Source: Owenia fusiformis
Taxonomy: Eukaryota > Annelida > Polychaeta > Sabellida > Oweniidae
DNA length: 64,000 nt
Assembly (NCBI GenBank): GCA_903813345.2
Contig: CAIIXF020000010.1
Span: 26,188,425 to 26,252,424, forward strand
Direction: 5' to 3'
Part shown: positions 13,101-24,448 of the stretch, piece by piece
Layout: each line of letters opens with the position of its first letter
How positions within the stretch are numbered: the stretch's first letter is position 1
Made by a program: the position numbers and the translations under genes
Notes under the pieces: generated by a model
The model's input: only the letters and a program-made list of their open reading frames with translations
Told to the model about the DNA's origin: nothing
Databases searched by the model: none

Positions 13101-15599
13101 TACAAACTGAACTGTTTTACATGGGAGTCTGGGTTAACCTGACTATTTGTGGGAGAAAATCAACACAACATGTGGGAAAAATATTTCCTGCATAATATCT
13201 GGGAAAGATCATGCTCTAGGGTGAGGCTTAACATGAGAAGTATGTAGTTGTCATGGTAACCTGTGGTAACATAACATTCATGTTCAGAGTAATTAACTTT
13301 TGCTTGTCTTCTGACATCAAAATAATTAAACGAATATAGTTGTTAAAAAATGTTCTGCTACAATCCAGAATATAGAAGCACAATCCAACTGAAATTTAAA
13401 ATATAACAGGCTAACAATACAATATACAACTCTAAACCAGGTAAATGTAGGATGGCAATCTTCATAATGATTTCTCAAGATTCATACATCAAAGATGCAG
13501 GGTTTATTTATTAAGAGAATGACCCCCCCCCCTCTTTCCATATGAGGGGTGCAATAAAAGACTTAAGAATGAATAAAATGCAGATGAATCTTGAGAATTA
13601 TCACAATAGTGGCCTTACTAATTGGCAGATATCAAAACATGAGCTCTGTAGGACACCATGGAACTCCCATAAGGTCCCACATTGGACTCGGTGGGACTCG
13701 CTGGAGCAAAGTACCATAAAGCCCCATCTCCATGGGGCATCATGGAACTGTTGATCAAGTGATGTGTCACATGACTTTGGATAAAAATGGTTGTGGCAAT
13801 ACCTTCTGAACTAAATTACATAATTTCGGTGAGACTCGATGGGGCATGGTGGGACTCGATGGGGCATGGTGGGACTCAATGGGGCAAATTTAACAAGGCC
13901 CCATGGGATTCGATAAGGCAAAGTAGGACTCGATGGGGCAAATTCGACTTTGCCATTAGACTTAAATTCGGCTTAAGGCAACTTTAACTGACACTTTTGG
14001 AATCTGTAGATTCTTCAAAAATATGTATAATAAAAATAAGCCAAGAGATCAGGGCATGAAATATCCCAAATAGAAAGAGATCAAAGAATAAAATGGGAAA
14101 ATATAGTCATCGTAACAGTAACCCCGCTGTGAAACAATTCCCATAGAGTTTCTAAACTGCCACATTAGTGAAGCCCTACATATGTGATGATCTACATAGG
14201 GACTAAGGGCTATAGGCCAATACAGGGGCATGCTATGAATGTTTACCAAGGGGCAAACAAAAGAGCGTCTGTTGGACTGTCGCAGTTGACGATCTCGTCC
14301 AGAAAATGCATGTTGACGGAACTTTGCTAAATCCATGTGGGGATATGTGAAACAAATCACTTTGGGCTGAAATAGAAACATATAATTGCAATTCATCAAT
14401 CTATATTAAGAAATGAAACATACATCATACAGAAAATAGAAAGTTTAACTAACCTCGATTTGAATACAAAGAAAATATTTTCAGAAAATGATGAGATCTG
14501 ATTATGAAAATATAAATGATGATGACAACAGAGATGATGATTCATTATGATGATGATAATGATGAGACAGTCAGAACTTTTGTAAAGAAAATGGGAAATA
14601 TTTTGAAAGCCAAGAGTAAACAAAAGTTCATTATTTCCCAGAGCAATATTAAGATCTGGGTTATAAGGTGAAGGAGAAAATCAATTTGTAAATGTATAAC
14701 ACCACTTCATAGGTTAATATAGGAGTATACAGAACCAATGTCAAATGGTAGTTGAGAGACTTTCCTTGTTCAATATAAAAAACATTTACTTAATGAAAAT
14801 CCACTTAACAACTAAACTAGATTGAAATGATGGTAAGTTAAACCCAAGTTAACTGAGAAGTGGGTTTCTGAAAGCTTAAAAGTTTGAGTCTTTCCACACT
14901 TTGTCTGGAATTGAGTTATTCTAAAAATGTCCAAAAACATCAAAACTATTTTTGCTTCTTGTTATCTTGGCACATTGATGCAAAGGGGATGTCAATTAAT
15001 CTGGATGTTACAAAGTCCAGGAAGGTTTTATGACTGCAACACTTCATAATTCCTAACCTTTGATTCATGATGATGAAATATAATTGCACACTCACATGAT
15101 TCAAATAATAAGGGCATTTTCCTGGACTGACACAACTACCTTAACAGTGTCGGCCCAAAACCTTAACAGTGTCGGCTAAAACCTTAACAGTGTTGGGCCA
15201 AACCTTAACAGTGTCGGCCCAAACCTTAAAAGTGTTGGCCCAAACTTTAACAGTGTCGGCCCAAACCTGAAGAGTGTTGGCCCAAACCTTAAAAGTGTTG
15301 GCCCAAACTTTAACAGTGTTGACCCAAACTTGAACAGTGTTGGCCCAAACTTGAACAGTGTTGGGCCAAACTTGAACAGTGTTGGGCCAAACTTGAACAG
15401 TGTTGGCCCAAACATTTAATACAATTTTCTAAAACTGATGGCTATAGTCAATCATTATGCAATAATAATCAGAAGAAAATGTCCCTAGTAGTTTTTGTCC
15501 TACCTGCATTGTTTCCTCTTGCTCCTGTGCCCTTTTAGCCATCTCAGTGCTGATGTCACGGTCATACGGACTAAACTGTACACGCTTCATAGCTGGCAT
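7007..15599 (-). CDS. PHLDB: PHLDB/LL5-type FHA-domain protein, 5' part of gene (partial)
   Basis: Four minus-strand coding exons (15599-15504, 11962-11842, 11122-10937, 7129-7007) join in frame through GT/AG introns to give the first 175 residues. Residues about 50-160 form an FHA domain of the LL5/PHLDB kind: HLVSLGGGRLSTAV, then TTIGT, PQDIVLQGEGLEDEHC, GRLCSIDG, PTQLTQGCMLCLG and YLRFNHPTEAARMKS, in the same order as in vertebrate PHLDB1/2. Known family members are cortical, PIP3-binding scaffolds that anchor microtubules through CLASP and have coiled coils and a C-terminal PH domain; those parts would lie left of position 1 and are not seen. The start is the first ATG of the exon, followed by a short polar leader (MPAMKRVQFSPYDRD) rich in charged residues. 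A last phase-1 donor at 7006 shows that the gene continues. Which vertebrate paralogue is closest cannot be told. Confidence 0.9.
7130..7215. repeat. Short tandem repeat at the exon 4 acceptor
   Basis: GGAACAATCAAATGAAACAG followed by CAGGTTAA is repeated two to three times, beginning at the splice acceptor of PHLDB exon 4 on the minus strand, so that the polypyrimidine and TTCCAG-like context is partly copied upstream. Confidence 0.75.
7749..7939. mobile_element. Non-autonomous hAT-like element, CAGGCCCGTAGCCAG family
   Basis: The element starts CAGGCATATAGCCAGGATTT and ends CTGACTACAGGCCTG, with an internal AAAGTGCTCAGAATGGTGAA block shared with copies at 53596 and 63600. The flanking five bases (TTCAA and AACAA) match poorly, so the target duplication has decayed. 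Confidence 0.75.
8561..8690. repeat. 22-bp minisatellite, 6 copies
   Basis: ATATGGGATAACATAGTCAA units occur at an exact 22-bp period (GGGATAAC at 8565, 8587, 8609, 8631, 8653 and 8675). Confidence 0.9.
9091..9204. repeat. 37/38-bp tandem repeat, 3 copies
   Basis: AAATGGCCAGGAAAAGACTT followed by AGTTTACAATGA is repeated three times. Confidence 0.85.
9205..10936. other. PHLDB intron 3 remainder
   Basis: AT-rich sequence with no recognised element or exon down to the exon 3 donor at 10936. Confidence 0.5.
10937..11122 (-). CDS. PHLDB: PHLDB coding exon 3 (FHA core)
   Basis: This exon encodes residues 73-134 and holds the FHA core: TTIGT, the PQDIVLQGEGLEDEHCC segment with the conserved His, then VVLHPVGRLCSIDGILVN and RPTQLTQ. 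It is bounded by CCCAG and GTGAG and is phase 1 at both ends. Confidence 0.93.
11842..11962 (-). CDS. PHLDB: PHLDB coding exon 2
   Basis: This exon encodes residues 33-72 plus one base. It contains EMPHLVSLGGGRLSTAVTLL, the first strands of the LL5-type FHA domain. The acceptor is TTTCAG and the donor GTGAGTA. Confidence 0.9.
12761..12848. mobile_element. 88-bp MITE with 11-bp target duplication
   Basis: The inverted ends CAGTCTTATGCACAG / CTGTGCATAAGACTG enclose about 58 bp. The perfect direct repeat ATAACATCATA flanks it at 12750-12760 and 12849-12859. It sits in PHLDB intron 1. The long duplication recalls Mutator-like insertion. Confidence 0.8.
13828..13940. repeat. 20-bp minisatellite GGTGGGACTCGATGGGGCAT
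   Basis: Several degenerate tandem units follow earlier scattered pieces (from about 13676). A C-run lies at 13523-13532. Confidence 0.8.
14516..14568. repeat. ATG/GAT trinucleotide microsatellite
   Basis: Interrupted GATGATGAT-type repeat in PHLDB intron 1. Confidence 0.75.
15138..15413. repeat. 20/21-bp minisatellite
   Basis: About 14 units of ACCTTAACAGTGTCGGCCCA type lie 90 bp inside PHLDB intron 1. The left units carry CTTAACAGTGTCGG and the right units TTGAACAGTGTTGG, a gradient of variants. The 21-bp period leaves an open frame on the minus strand reading FGPTLFK over and over; this is a by-product of the repeat, not a gene. Confidence 0.9.
15504..15599 (-). CDS. PHLDB: PHLDB coding exon 1 (start codon)
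   Basis: This exon encodes residues 1-32, from ATG at 15599-15597 to ...EQEETMQ, and ends in phase 0 at a GTAGG donor. The leader is polar and charged, with no signal peptide or membrane segment. Confidence 0.82.
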
Positions 15600-16090
15600 A
15601 GTAACAGTTACTAAGGTAATAATATAGTAACCATAGAAACTGATTCCTCTTCAGTTTCTGATTTATCCAATTTCTTGCTGAGACTTTAGAGTAAATGTGA
15701 TATCCCTACTGCCTAGATCAATTCCAGGAAGCCACTTTAACTTGTTTCGTTTCAATTCAAGAGATCCTTTATTGTCTTCCAAAATGAATTTTCATATTAT
15801 CCACTAGAATATTTTTTCTTTTGTATTATTATATTTTTATGTTTTCAGGTCATTTGTTGCTCCTAAATTTCAGGATTTAACTGTTTCTTGCTTCTAACTC
15901 ATTGAATTCCGTATATCCCCCAGGTCCTATTTCTTGTAAAATATTATCCCAGCTAGGCTATTGTCAATGATTTATAAAACAACTGGTTAACTTTCCATGT
16001 TTATTTTAAATAGGTTGTTTTCCAGAGGAGTTGCCATGTTATTGTTTCCTCAGCATATCACCGTAGTCAGCTCTTCAAAGTCACTGCTAC
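15600..16090 (-). other. Probable PHLDB 5' UTR exon part
   Basis: On the minus strand a plausible acceptor (GATTTCAG, exon start 16090) precedes the ATG exon with no earlier coding signal, so 16090-15600 is read as 5' untranslated sequence of the first coding exon. This would place the promoter farther right. The assignment rests only on the acceptor match and is uncertain. Confidence 0.35.
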
Positions 16091-19000
16091 CTGAAATCAC
16101 AAAAATCAAATAAGTTATTGAATGACAACTAATCAGAGTAAATTTAAAAAACATTGCCATTTATATTCAGTTGCTAGTCTCACAAGGTTGCAGGCAAGAC
16201 TTTACTTCTTTAGAAAAGCAAAACATTAGCTAGACATTGAAAAATTCAGAAAATGTATTTTTTACACAAACCATATCTAAACAGTAAATTGAATCTAAGT
16301 TGTAAACTTTGTAGATTTACTTGACATGTAAATGTAATTGCTGCAGGGAACATTTCAAAACTGTTTTTTGAAGTTTGAAAAATATCCTGACATGTTAGAC
16401 CCTTTGTAATAAAATATGGTAAGGTTAATTTTAGGTTGTCCCCTGTGGCAAGAAGGAAACCAGCAAAATGGTCTCGAACTCCAATCTTGTTTATTTTTCT
16501 CCCTGAAGAAATAATGTTTGAGATGTACTTTCAAACACTCCTGTTCCCTCGATTTATTCCTTGAAATTTCTTTACTTCAGTAAAATAAAGTGCAAGACAT
16601 ATTGTTTTGTTTAACTTTACTAGCCTAATGTAAACTACATGGTCATGTTAATTCTTATCTACTTCACATGCAGAAGGACCCCAGGCTAAAACAACACTTT
16701 TTACATGAACTTATTTTGTAAATACACCACTTAGAAAAACACTATAACAAGACATTGCTAAAATACTTACCCAATTAAATGACAAGAAAAATAACTTACA
16801 AATTTGAACTTAATAACTTACCAGATCTAAACTTAAAAAAAAGAATTTAAAAATTATAAAAAACACACACAACAAACCGATGTTGACAACTTGTACTAAT
16901 TCCCCTTTGTTTGTACCTAATTAACTTTATGTGGCTTCATTTCCATTATTAAACTAACCATCATTTTGTGGATTAACCAACCACTTTTTTCACCAACAGT
17001 GTATTATGATACATCACATACAGCTTCATTATCTCACCATGACCATCCTTATTTGGCAATTACATGTTTAACTTGGCCACCCATCAGTTCACATTTCCTA
17101 TAAAAGGATCTGTATGATTATTACTATTGATATAAGTGCTCAATTTATGACTTCATTTAATAATCCTCAAAGTTTCACTCCATTTCACAAGAAATGAGCC
17201 AAAAACACAATTTTTATCTAGGGAGTGTTAAATACCAGTGGTTATATATAGTGGTTTCTTAACAACTTACACAAATACATGTACAAACATGCACCAACTT
17301 ACCTGCAATTTCCTACAGGAAAGTTATTTAACACTTGGAAAGTTCATTACATTTAATTAACATTGCATCATCAAAGTGGTCAATTACACAAAACATAATA
17401 CATGTATCATAATATTGCATCCCCTTTGCCCTGCACAGCTAGATAACAATACAAGTTAAAGTAAAGTGCTCTATCAGCCACAACTGTTAGGCCCATATAC
17501 AAATGGAGTACTTGTTTTGGAATAAAAGCTATTGTTGGTAGAGAAGCATCAAAAAGTGAGTCTTCAAGGAAAATCACCTAAATGCAATCTGAATGATATG
17601 CAGTCATATTTTTGTAAGTGAAGAATGATGAAAAAAAACATTTTGCAATACATGTATTTTGGGCAGGAAATAGGCCATGTAACCAACAACAGCATTTGGA
17701 CCAGTTCCCAAACATATAAATGAACACTGTACCATGGTCACTTTCCATTTTTAGGTTTCTAATTAATTTTGTAACCAAGACCATAACTGTGACCATGGCT
17801 TATATTGGCACCAACAATGTTTTCAACTTAGGTGGTATATATGATATATTTGTGTTGTTAAAATCAAATCAGTTGGTAAATGATGATAACTCAACAGATA
17901 TTGTCCAACTGACTTGTAATTCTGACTTAGTTGAATATTTCGACTGAAGGGCAATGGAACCAAATTTACTGCCACACATGAAATGTTTTGATCTTATGAT
18001 GCCCAAAAGCACTGACTTTGGTCCTGTTATCTTCAGATAGACAAAAAGATTGGCCTCGCCTCACCGAAAGCCACATGCAGCTCACCAACTTCCTCTAGGA
18101 TTTCCTGATAATACCAGAACCAGAAAATAAATAACAAACTTGTAGATTTTATGAGAGTGGTCCCATGTCATCACCTTGCCTGATTGTTGTCCTTAGATAG
18201 ATCTATGTAGTAATTTGAAACATTCACACACTATTATGTACCCTAACTAATCTAACCCTAACCTATATATGGCAATGGCTACATCTTTTGAATCTCTTGT
18301 AGGATATAGAGGTCATTCCATCCCTCTCTCTGCATTTATTCTTTGAGATGGTTTATAGGATTTAGGGTGATATATGGCAATACAATAAAAAGAAAAACAA
18401 ATCAACAAATCAATATTAATAAAATCATACTACATTTCTTTCTAGTTGACAACATCACAACCATACCAAGCAACATAATATAAATGAAGAAATATTACTA
18501 TGTATTTACATTTATGTACTAACATTTATCAGATCAAATGTGATATCATACATTTGTGGCATCACTGATTAACCATGGTACAACAACAGACGATTTAAAC
18601 CAATAAAATGTCTGTTTAAATTTCAATGAATTTGATTGATATTAATGATGATTCTCTATTCCAAAGAGATAAAAGTTAACCTTACCTTCCTAAGCAGCCC
18701 TATCACCATATATATTTATATCATGATCATGCTAGGCAAAGACGTAATAGGTACATAGCCCATGCCTCCCATCAAATATATTAACAACCATACTGAGCAG
18801 AGACAACTAAAGCAAGGTACTAGCAAGATTCAAAATGACATGCCTCAACAAATTCATATTAATACAGAAATGGCTGTAACGGATGAAGTTCATTCATAAT
18901 CAGAGCAAATCAGTGTAGTTAACTTGTTTGGAATGTGATTTTAGGTGAAGGAATCGTGCAAATGCTTTCTATAATTACTTCTGTTTGCTTCTATTTAGAC

Positions 19001-20423
19001 ACAGTGACTCATCTTCCCTGTACAACTGTGAAAATGTATCATTGAGCAACTCTTGCAAGATACTATGTAAAATATTTCTTGGTAAGACTGATGAACTCGT
19101 TTTAACACTCTTTGTAAAGATACATATGTGGCATACAGAAATGAAGTGAGATGGTTCATACATATTATCACAAAAAACACTGACCAAATGGTACATTCTC
19201 AACTTACAACATATAAATGTGATTTTGTGATTCCTGTTGAAGAGATAACCATGCTACAAATATAGACATCATTTTAAGTTTCTTGAACTTCAAAACAAAT
19301 GCAGTGACAATCAACTCCACAGATATAAGGTAGTTACATACTGTACCTATTATGTACATATGAGAATGTAATGCCAGCAACCTGGAACTCTAACTGCCCA
19401 ATATACCTCTACAGATTAGCCTAATCTCATCCCAACCATCCCTTAATCCATACATGTTTTTTTTATATACTACTCCCTCAAAAAATTAACAAATAAAGGC
19501 ACAAAAAATTATTTTTCATAATATTTTACATTTCATTTGTCACAACTATCTATTTTCCTTACCTTCATTCTGTTTTTCCCTGAAGACCATTCTGGTAAGA
19601 GATTTGATTTCCAGGTAGACAAATTCGATTTCACTTACCTGGTTCTAATTTGCTATCAGGATACACAACTCTAAACTAAAACAACCAGAATAACTCATGT
19701 TCCCTTGCTATAAATACATTTAAATAGTATAACAGTGGAAAAGAATACAGTACAGACTTTACCTGGTTCTTACATACTTGTTTCCTGACACCAGACTGAG
19801 AGACTGTTCCAGGACCAACTTTTTCCCAACTACTTACTGCACACCACTACTGCCCTTGCATAAAGTGACAACGAGTCAATTTTTCAAAAAGAGATGTAAT
19901 CAGAGGTATAACTAGGGTAAGAAGGTTTTTAAGTTCAAACTATATCAATTGTATTCAATTGTGAATGATCACTAGTGTCATTTTGAGAGAGAAACTTATG
20001 AGGTACATGTATTTTTATTTCATACAACAACCCACCCTGAAGCAATAGCAGTCATATATTTTATAAACCCAAAAGTTAAAACAGCAACGCATGTCAGGGC
20101 TACTAGACAAATACTAAATGAAATGATAAGATCATCAATATAAACAAACTTAGACCTCAAACAAAAAAATGTTTTATTTTCTAATAAATTTTTTCTAGTA
20201 AACTATTAATGATTGTCACACAGAATAATGTTTGTATTGCCTAAACGGGAGTTTAGTCTTCTGTGCCCTTCCAATCTTTATTAGAGTTTCCTATGGCAAA
20301 GCTGAAAATACTTACAAGCATATATATGGAAGTATTTCATCAAGATAATTGATTTAATAGTTTAGGTGGGGCTTTAAAAAATGCCCCAGCTCTACTTTTG
20401 GAGGAAGAAAGGGGAGGTGGAGG
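16091..20423. other. No gene recognised upstream of PHLDB coding exons
   Basis: AT-rich sequence with short chance open frames only. If the 16090 acceptor is real, this is the first PHLDB intron. Confidence 0.45.
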
Positions 20424-20442
20424 GATAAAGTAATCTACTTAC

Positions 20443-20625
20443 CCAAATTCTCTTTAAAAGTTGAACACTTTGCGATAAAATACAGCGATGTAGACGACCG
20501 AGTCTTTGCAGAACTTTTGGGACGATCAATTACTTGACCTACTTTCCCATCCTCTGATTGGCTGGCGGCTAGCGCGGTCTTTTCAAAAATTGGTAAAAAG
20601 GCACAGAAAACTCCCTTGATCAAAA
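20443..20625 (-). promoter_or_regulatory. Candidate alternative first exon/promoter, copy A
   Basis: On the minus strand a CpG-bearing segment with CCAATCAG about 120 bp before a GTAAGT donor (exon end 20443) lies upstream of PHLDB. It has a 62-codon open frame up to the donor, but a non-coding leader role is more likely. This is inferred from composition and the splice site only. Confidence 0.3.
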
Positions 20626-20709
20626 CTTCATGTAAATAAAGACATTATATCTAATATAATGTTTATTTATTTTCTAATAAATTTCACAGCGATAAAGTAA
20701 TCTACTTAC

Positions 20710-20892
20710 CCAAATTCTCTTTAAAAGTTGAACACTTTGCGATAAAATACAGCGATGTAGACGACCGAGTCTTTGCAGAACTTTTGGGACGATCAATTAC
20801 TTGACCTACTTTCCCATCCTCTGATTGGCTGGCGGCTAGCGCGGTCTTTTCAAAAATTGGTAAAAAGGCACAGAAAACTCCCTTGATCAAAA
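20710..20892 (-). promoter_or_regulatory. Candidate alternative first exon/promoter, copy B
   Basis: Identical second copy of the CCAAT-plus-donor segment, donor after 20710. Two identical first exons in a row would give the same spliced leader. Confidence 0.3.
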
Positions 20893-20935
20893 CTTCATGT
20901 AAATAAAGACATTATATCTAATATAATGTTTATTT

Positions 20936-22904
20936 TAAGTTAGGAAATGTCATATGTATGTGAGACCAATCAATCTGATCTACAAATAACTTCTGGGTCA
21001 GAAAGGTTTCAAATGTGAGTAAAAACAAATGTTTTGTCACCCCTCTAACACTAAACATACTCAGTCAATTGACTTCTTCAAAAAAGCTTCATATCAAATG
21101 TCAAAAGAACTTCAAGATTTCAAAGTCTTGTTGTTTATGGTTTGGAATTTTCCACTTGATTATGTCATAACTGACTCTGTAGAATGAACACAATGGTGTC
21201 ATCAATACATTTTAGTACAGAAATCTGGTACTTCTCTTTAAATGGCAACAATTATATGCTATGCAAGACTATTGAAGACAAATTCATCTATAATGATGTG
21301 TTAAAACTTAAAAGGGTTATAAGAGTGTGTAAAATGTTGGAAGCAATCTTGGATATATAACATCTCTATCCCTGCTAACTCCTTTAAATCAAAATAGTGG
21401 CATAGTCTTGCACTGTGCAAACAGCCCCAAGAAACAGAAAAGCAATCCCTCAAAAATGCAAATGTTTTCATCACAATTTTAATTGTATTTTCTGAAAAAA
21501 TGAGATATATGGTAATAAAGTTATTGAAAAAATAAGATGAAGAACCATCCAAATTCATTCAGAATGGAAAAGGGAATCTACTTTTCAATCTTTTGCCAAA
21601 TAATCTTAAAATGGAAATATTATCCTAAAGTTAATACTGTTAGTTGGAGAAAGTTATGGCTTGATTTGATGACAGCCCATATGTAAAGTTGTACAGATTT
21701 CTTTCAAAACTTACTATCAACTTGTCAGTATCCCTGCTACCTCCATTAAAGAGTAAAATATTGGCATAGTCTTGCAAACAACCAAAAGAAATCATTTTAC
21801 AGCCTATTACAAAGAAAATGCACAAAACCAAAGAACATTTTTTTGAGCAACAATGACCAACACCCTAAATCTAATATACTTGTTTATAAATTCTTCCCAA
21901 ATTCTCCTTATGCAATTATACATGTGATTTTACATACTACATACCTCAAAACACTGCCTTCCACCAACCTGGTCTACCTAACATACCTGTAACGAGATGC
22001 CTGAAACATCAAAGTTTATCTCACCTGGCAAATCCTCTAGAAGTTATCTTACCAAAGTGGCCAAGTATTGTCTGTTTAATAGAATTAGACACTGATAAAA
22101 GCCATTAATCTAAACCTAATCCAAGTTATCTTGCAGAAGTAGCTAATGAAATATGACACAGGAAATAAATAAAATACTGGTCATGTTTTAAATGTGAAAT
22201 CAAGTGAAAATAGAGAGGAATGCTAATAAGAAAACACATGAAATGAGGAGAAGGATGCACATGGTGAAAAAGGCAAGGATTTCATAGACTAAATTATGAT
22301 TTTATTTAATTAATTTTTTGAAGACCCACCATTGAAGACGTTGAAATACAAAATGGGAATAAGTGCAAAAATAAGAATACAAACAGCTTCTCTTGATTCT
22401 CCTTTATTTCCTCTCATTCTTGACTTTCCATTTTATGTATCAAGACTCCAAGATGTTAACCAAATCTAGCGAAGCTGTTTATTTGTAGATATTTCTGTTT
22501 ATTTGGCTGTCAGAATAGAACTGATGAGATTTACCTGTAGTATTCCACCAAATGGTACATGAGAGAAATGGTAAAACATAATTTTACATCTATAATTGTT
22601 TCCAAGGGAATGGAATAATGGAATGGAATAAGATACCTACAACATGGAAAATTCCCATCCCCCTCTCCCCCTTCCCACCTCCCCTCATTCAAACAACAGT
22701 ATAAAACATGTATTCAGTAGTTGTTTCTGTTTTATATAGGTATTATGTTCCACTTCTGAAAGGCTCAAGCCATACATGAAGACTGTTCTAATATTTTGGG
22801 AATTAGTCTGACTCCAGATATCATTGGGATATATATGAATGTTTAATATTTCAAAATGTTTATATTACATTAAAATGTTTCTGAAAAACATACTGTCATA
22901 CTCA
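20936..22904. other. No gene recognised
   Basis: AT-rich intergenic or intronic sequence; no repeat or coding exon supported. Confidence 0.45.
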
Positions 22905-24448
22905 CTTTTCCCATTCCTTTCATATCCATCATAATATTCCTAAGTAAACATATGAGTGAACACCTTTGTATGTAAACACCTCCTTGAATGAACACCTTTT
23001 TAAGGTGATGAGCAGAACAACTTCTGTTATTGGCAAACTCTTTGAATACTAACAGTTCATTCTGAATGACCTTACATGGCTCATAATCATATATAACTGC
23101 TGTATATATCTATCTGAAGTGTCAGGAAATACCACAACCATAAAGCTCATCCTAACAGACATAAAAGTCACAATAGATTCTTTGAGTTGACACATCTGGT
23201 TAGATGGACATACGATCTCTATTAGATATGGAAATGAGATATGTGATAACAACTTATTGCTTGCTGCAAATATGTACTGTATGCTAAGGGATTATACTGT
23301 ATGAGGTTCAGGATATTAAGATTATCCTAAGTAAATATAGTATCTTCCCAGCGATCCAGAGGTCCCAAGGGTAGATATAATATTGGCCAAGATATAACTT
23401 GACTATCAAGATATGACTACAGGATAATCTAGTTATCCCAGTCACAGTATTTCATTTCTGTCATTTTCTTTACCTTCAATGTCTGTATCCAATGATACAG
23501 TTTTCGTTTGTATGGTTTTTCTTTATTTATCTTTGTTGGTTGATAGTTGATACCATGTGACGAAACCTTTTAACCATCTTGCCCACATTGTCACACCCAA
23601 TATCATATCATTAGGCAGTTTGTTTCAAATAATGCAGGTAAATTGCTCTTGTAATATTATATAAGAGTTATTATAACACCTTGTCTATTTTTATGGCATT
23701 GCTATAGGGCCATTCAACATAAAAATGTTTATAACAACAAATATGTAGGGAAATGGGCTACTGCTAGTAATTATATTTATCTAGCAAACACCTCTGATCC
23801 AAAGTAATGTGACAATTAGTATCAATGCATGAAACAGCATCATGCCATTCTAAGGTTGTACAAAACATACCCTGAGTGCAAAAATTAGATTGAAAAAAAC
23901 ATTTGAATAAGTTAGACAATATATTGTTTGGCAGCTTCACCCTCACTGTCATCAGTGGCCATCACAACCTGGGTCATGAATCAATTCAAACCGAACCAAT
24001 CAGCAAGCAGAAGGAAACACATTTCAAAAATGTTAAATATCTATACATGGTCAACAATGGAAAAAAAGAGAAATGACCATAAAAAGAAAAATCATCCTTC
24101 TGACAGTGAGAAGCTTTGGTTGGCCCTGCGAGTATCTCTTAAGAAGCCAAGTCAAACAAATATGACTGGAATATCTATCCCATAACAGTACCATCCTGTA
24201 GTTGTACCAAATAGCCCGTCTATTATTGTCCCAAAAGTCCCAAACAGTACCATTCTTAGTTAATAGTTGTATCACACAGTACCACATTCTTAAGTTATAC
24301 CTAAGTAGCACCAAACAGGACAATTAAGTAGCCCTTTTTGCCAAACAGAAGCAATTGATAATATAAAACATTTTTAATCAAAATTCCCCTGGAAACTACT
24401 GAGCATACAAAAACCTACGAGCCTATAAGGTCATAACTTTAAAATAAA
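22905..24448. repeat. 1.54-kb recent direct repeat, copy 1
   Basis: Nearly identical to 28957-30502. I see about three substitutions and one 2-bp indel over 1.54 kb. Both begin CTTTTCCCATTCCTTTCATA and end CATAACTTTAAAATAAA. There are no inverted ends, no coding capacity and no clear target duplication. Open frames shared by both copies are short and unrelated to known proteins. Confidence 0.95.

Larger units (their letters stand above)
20424..20935. repeat. Perfect 245-bp tandem duplication (period 267)
   Basis: The copies 20424-20668 and 20691-20935 read identical, separated by 22 bp. The unit is richer in CpG than its surroundings, holds a CCAAT box (minus-strand CCAATCAG), and on the minus strand ends in a consensus donor (TTTGGGTAAGT) in both copies, at 20443 and 20710. 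Confidence 0.92.

Noticed and set aside
14049-14399. 116-codon minus-strand open frame in PHLDB intron 1
   Set aside because: Longest unexplained frame in that intron and preceded by an ATTTCAG, but the translation resembles no domain I know and would not keep PHLDB in frame with the next exon. Kept as unresolved, not called.
15176-15415. 79-codon open frame with a repeating FGPTLFK peptide
   Set aside because: It is produced by a 21-bp minisatellite period without stops; no start context, splice signals or known relative.
20435-20890. Two identical 62-codon minus-strand frames
   Set aside because: They are the two copies of the 245-bp duplication; a non-coding leader with a donor is more likely than two tiny genes.
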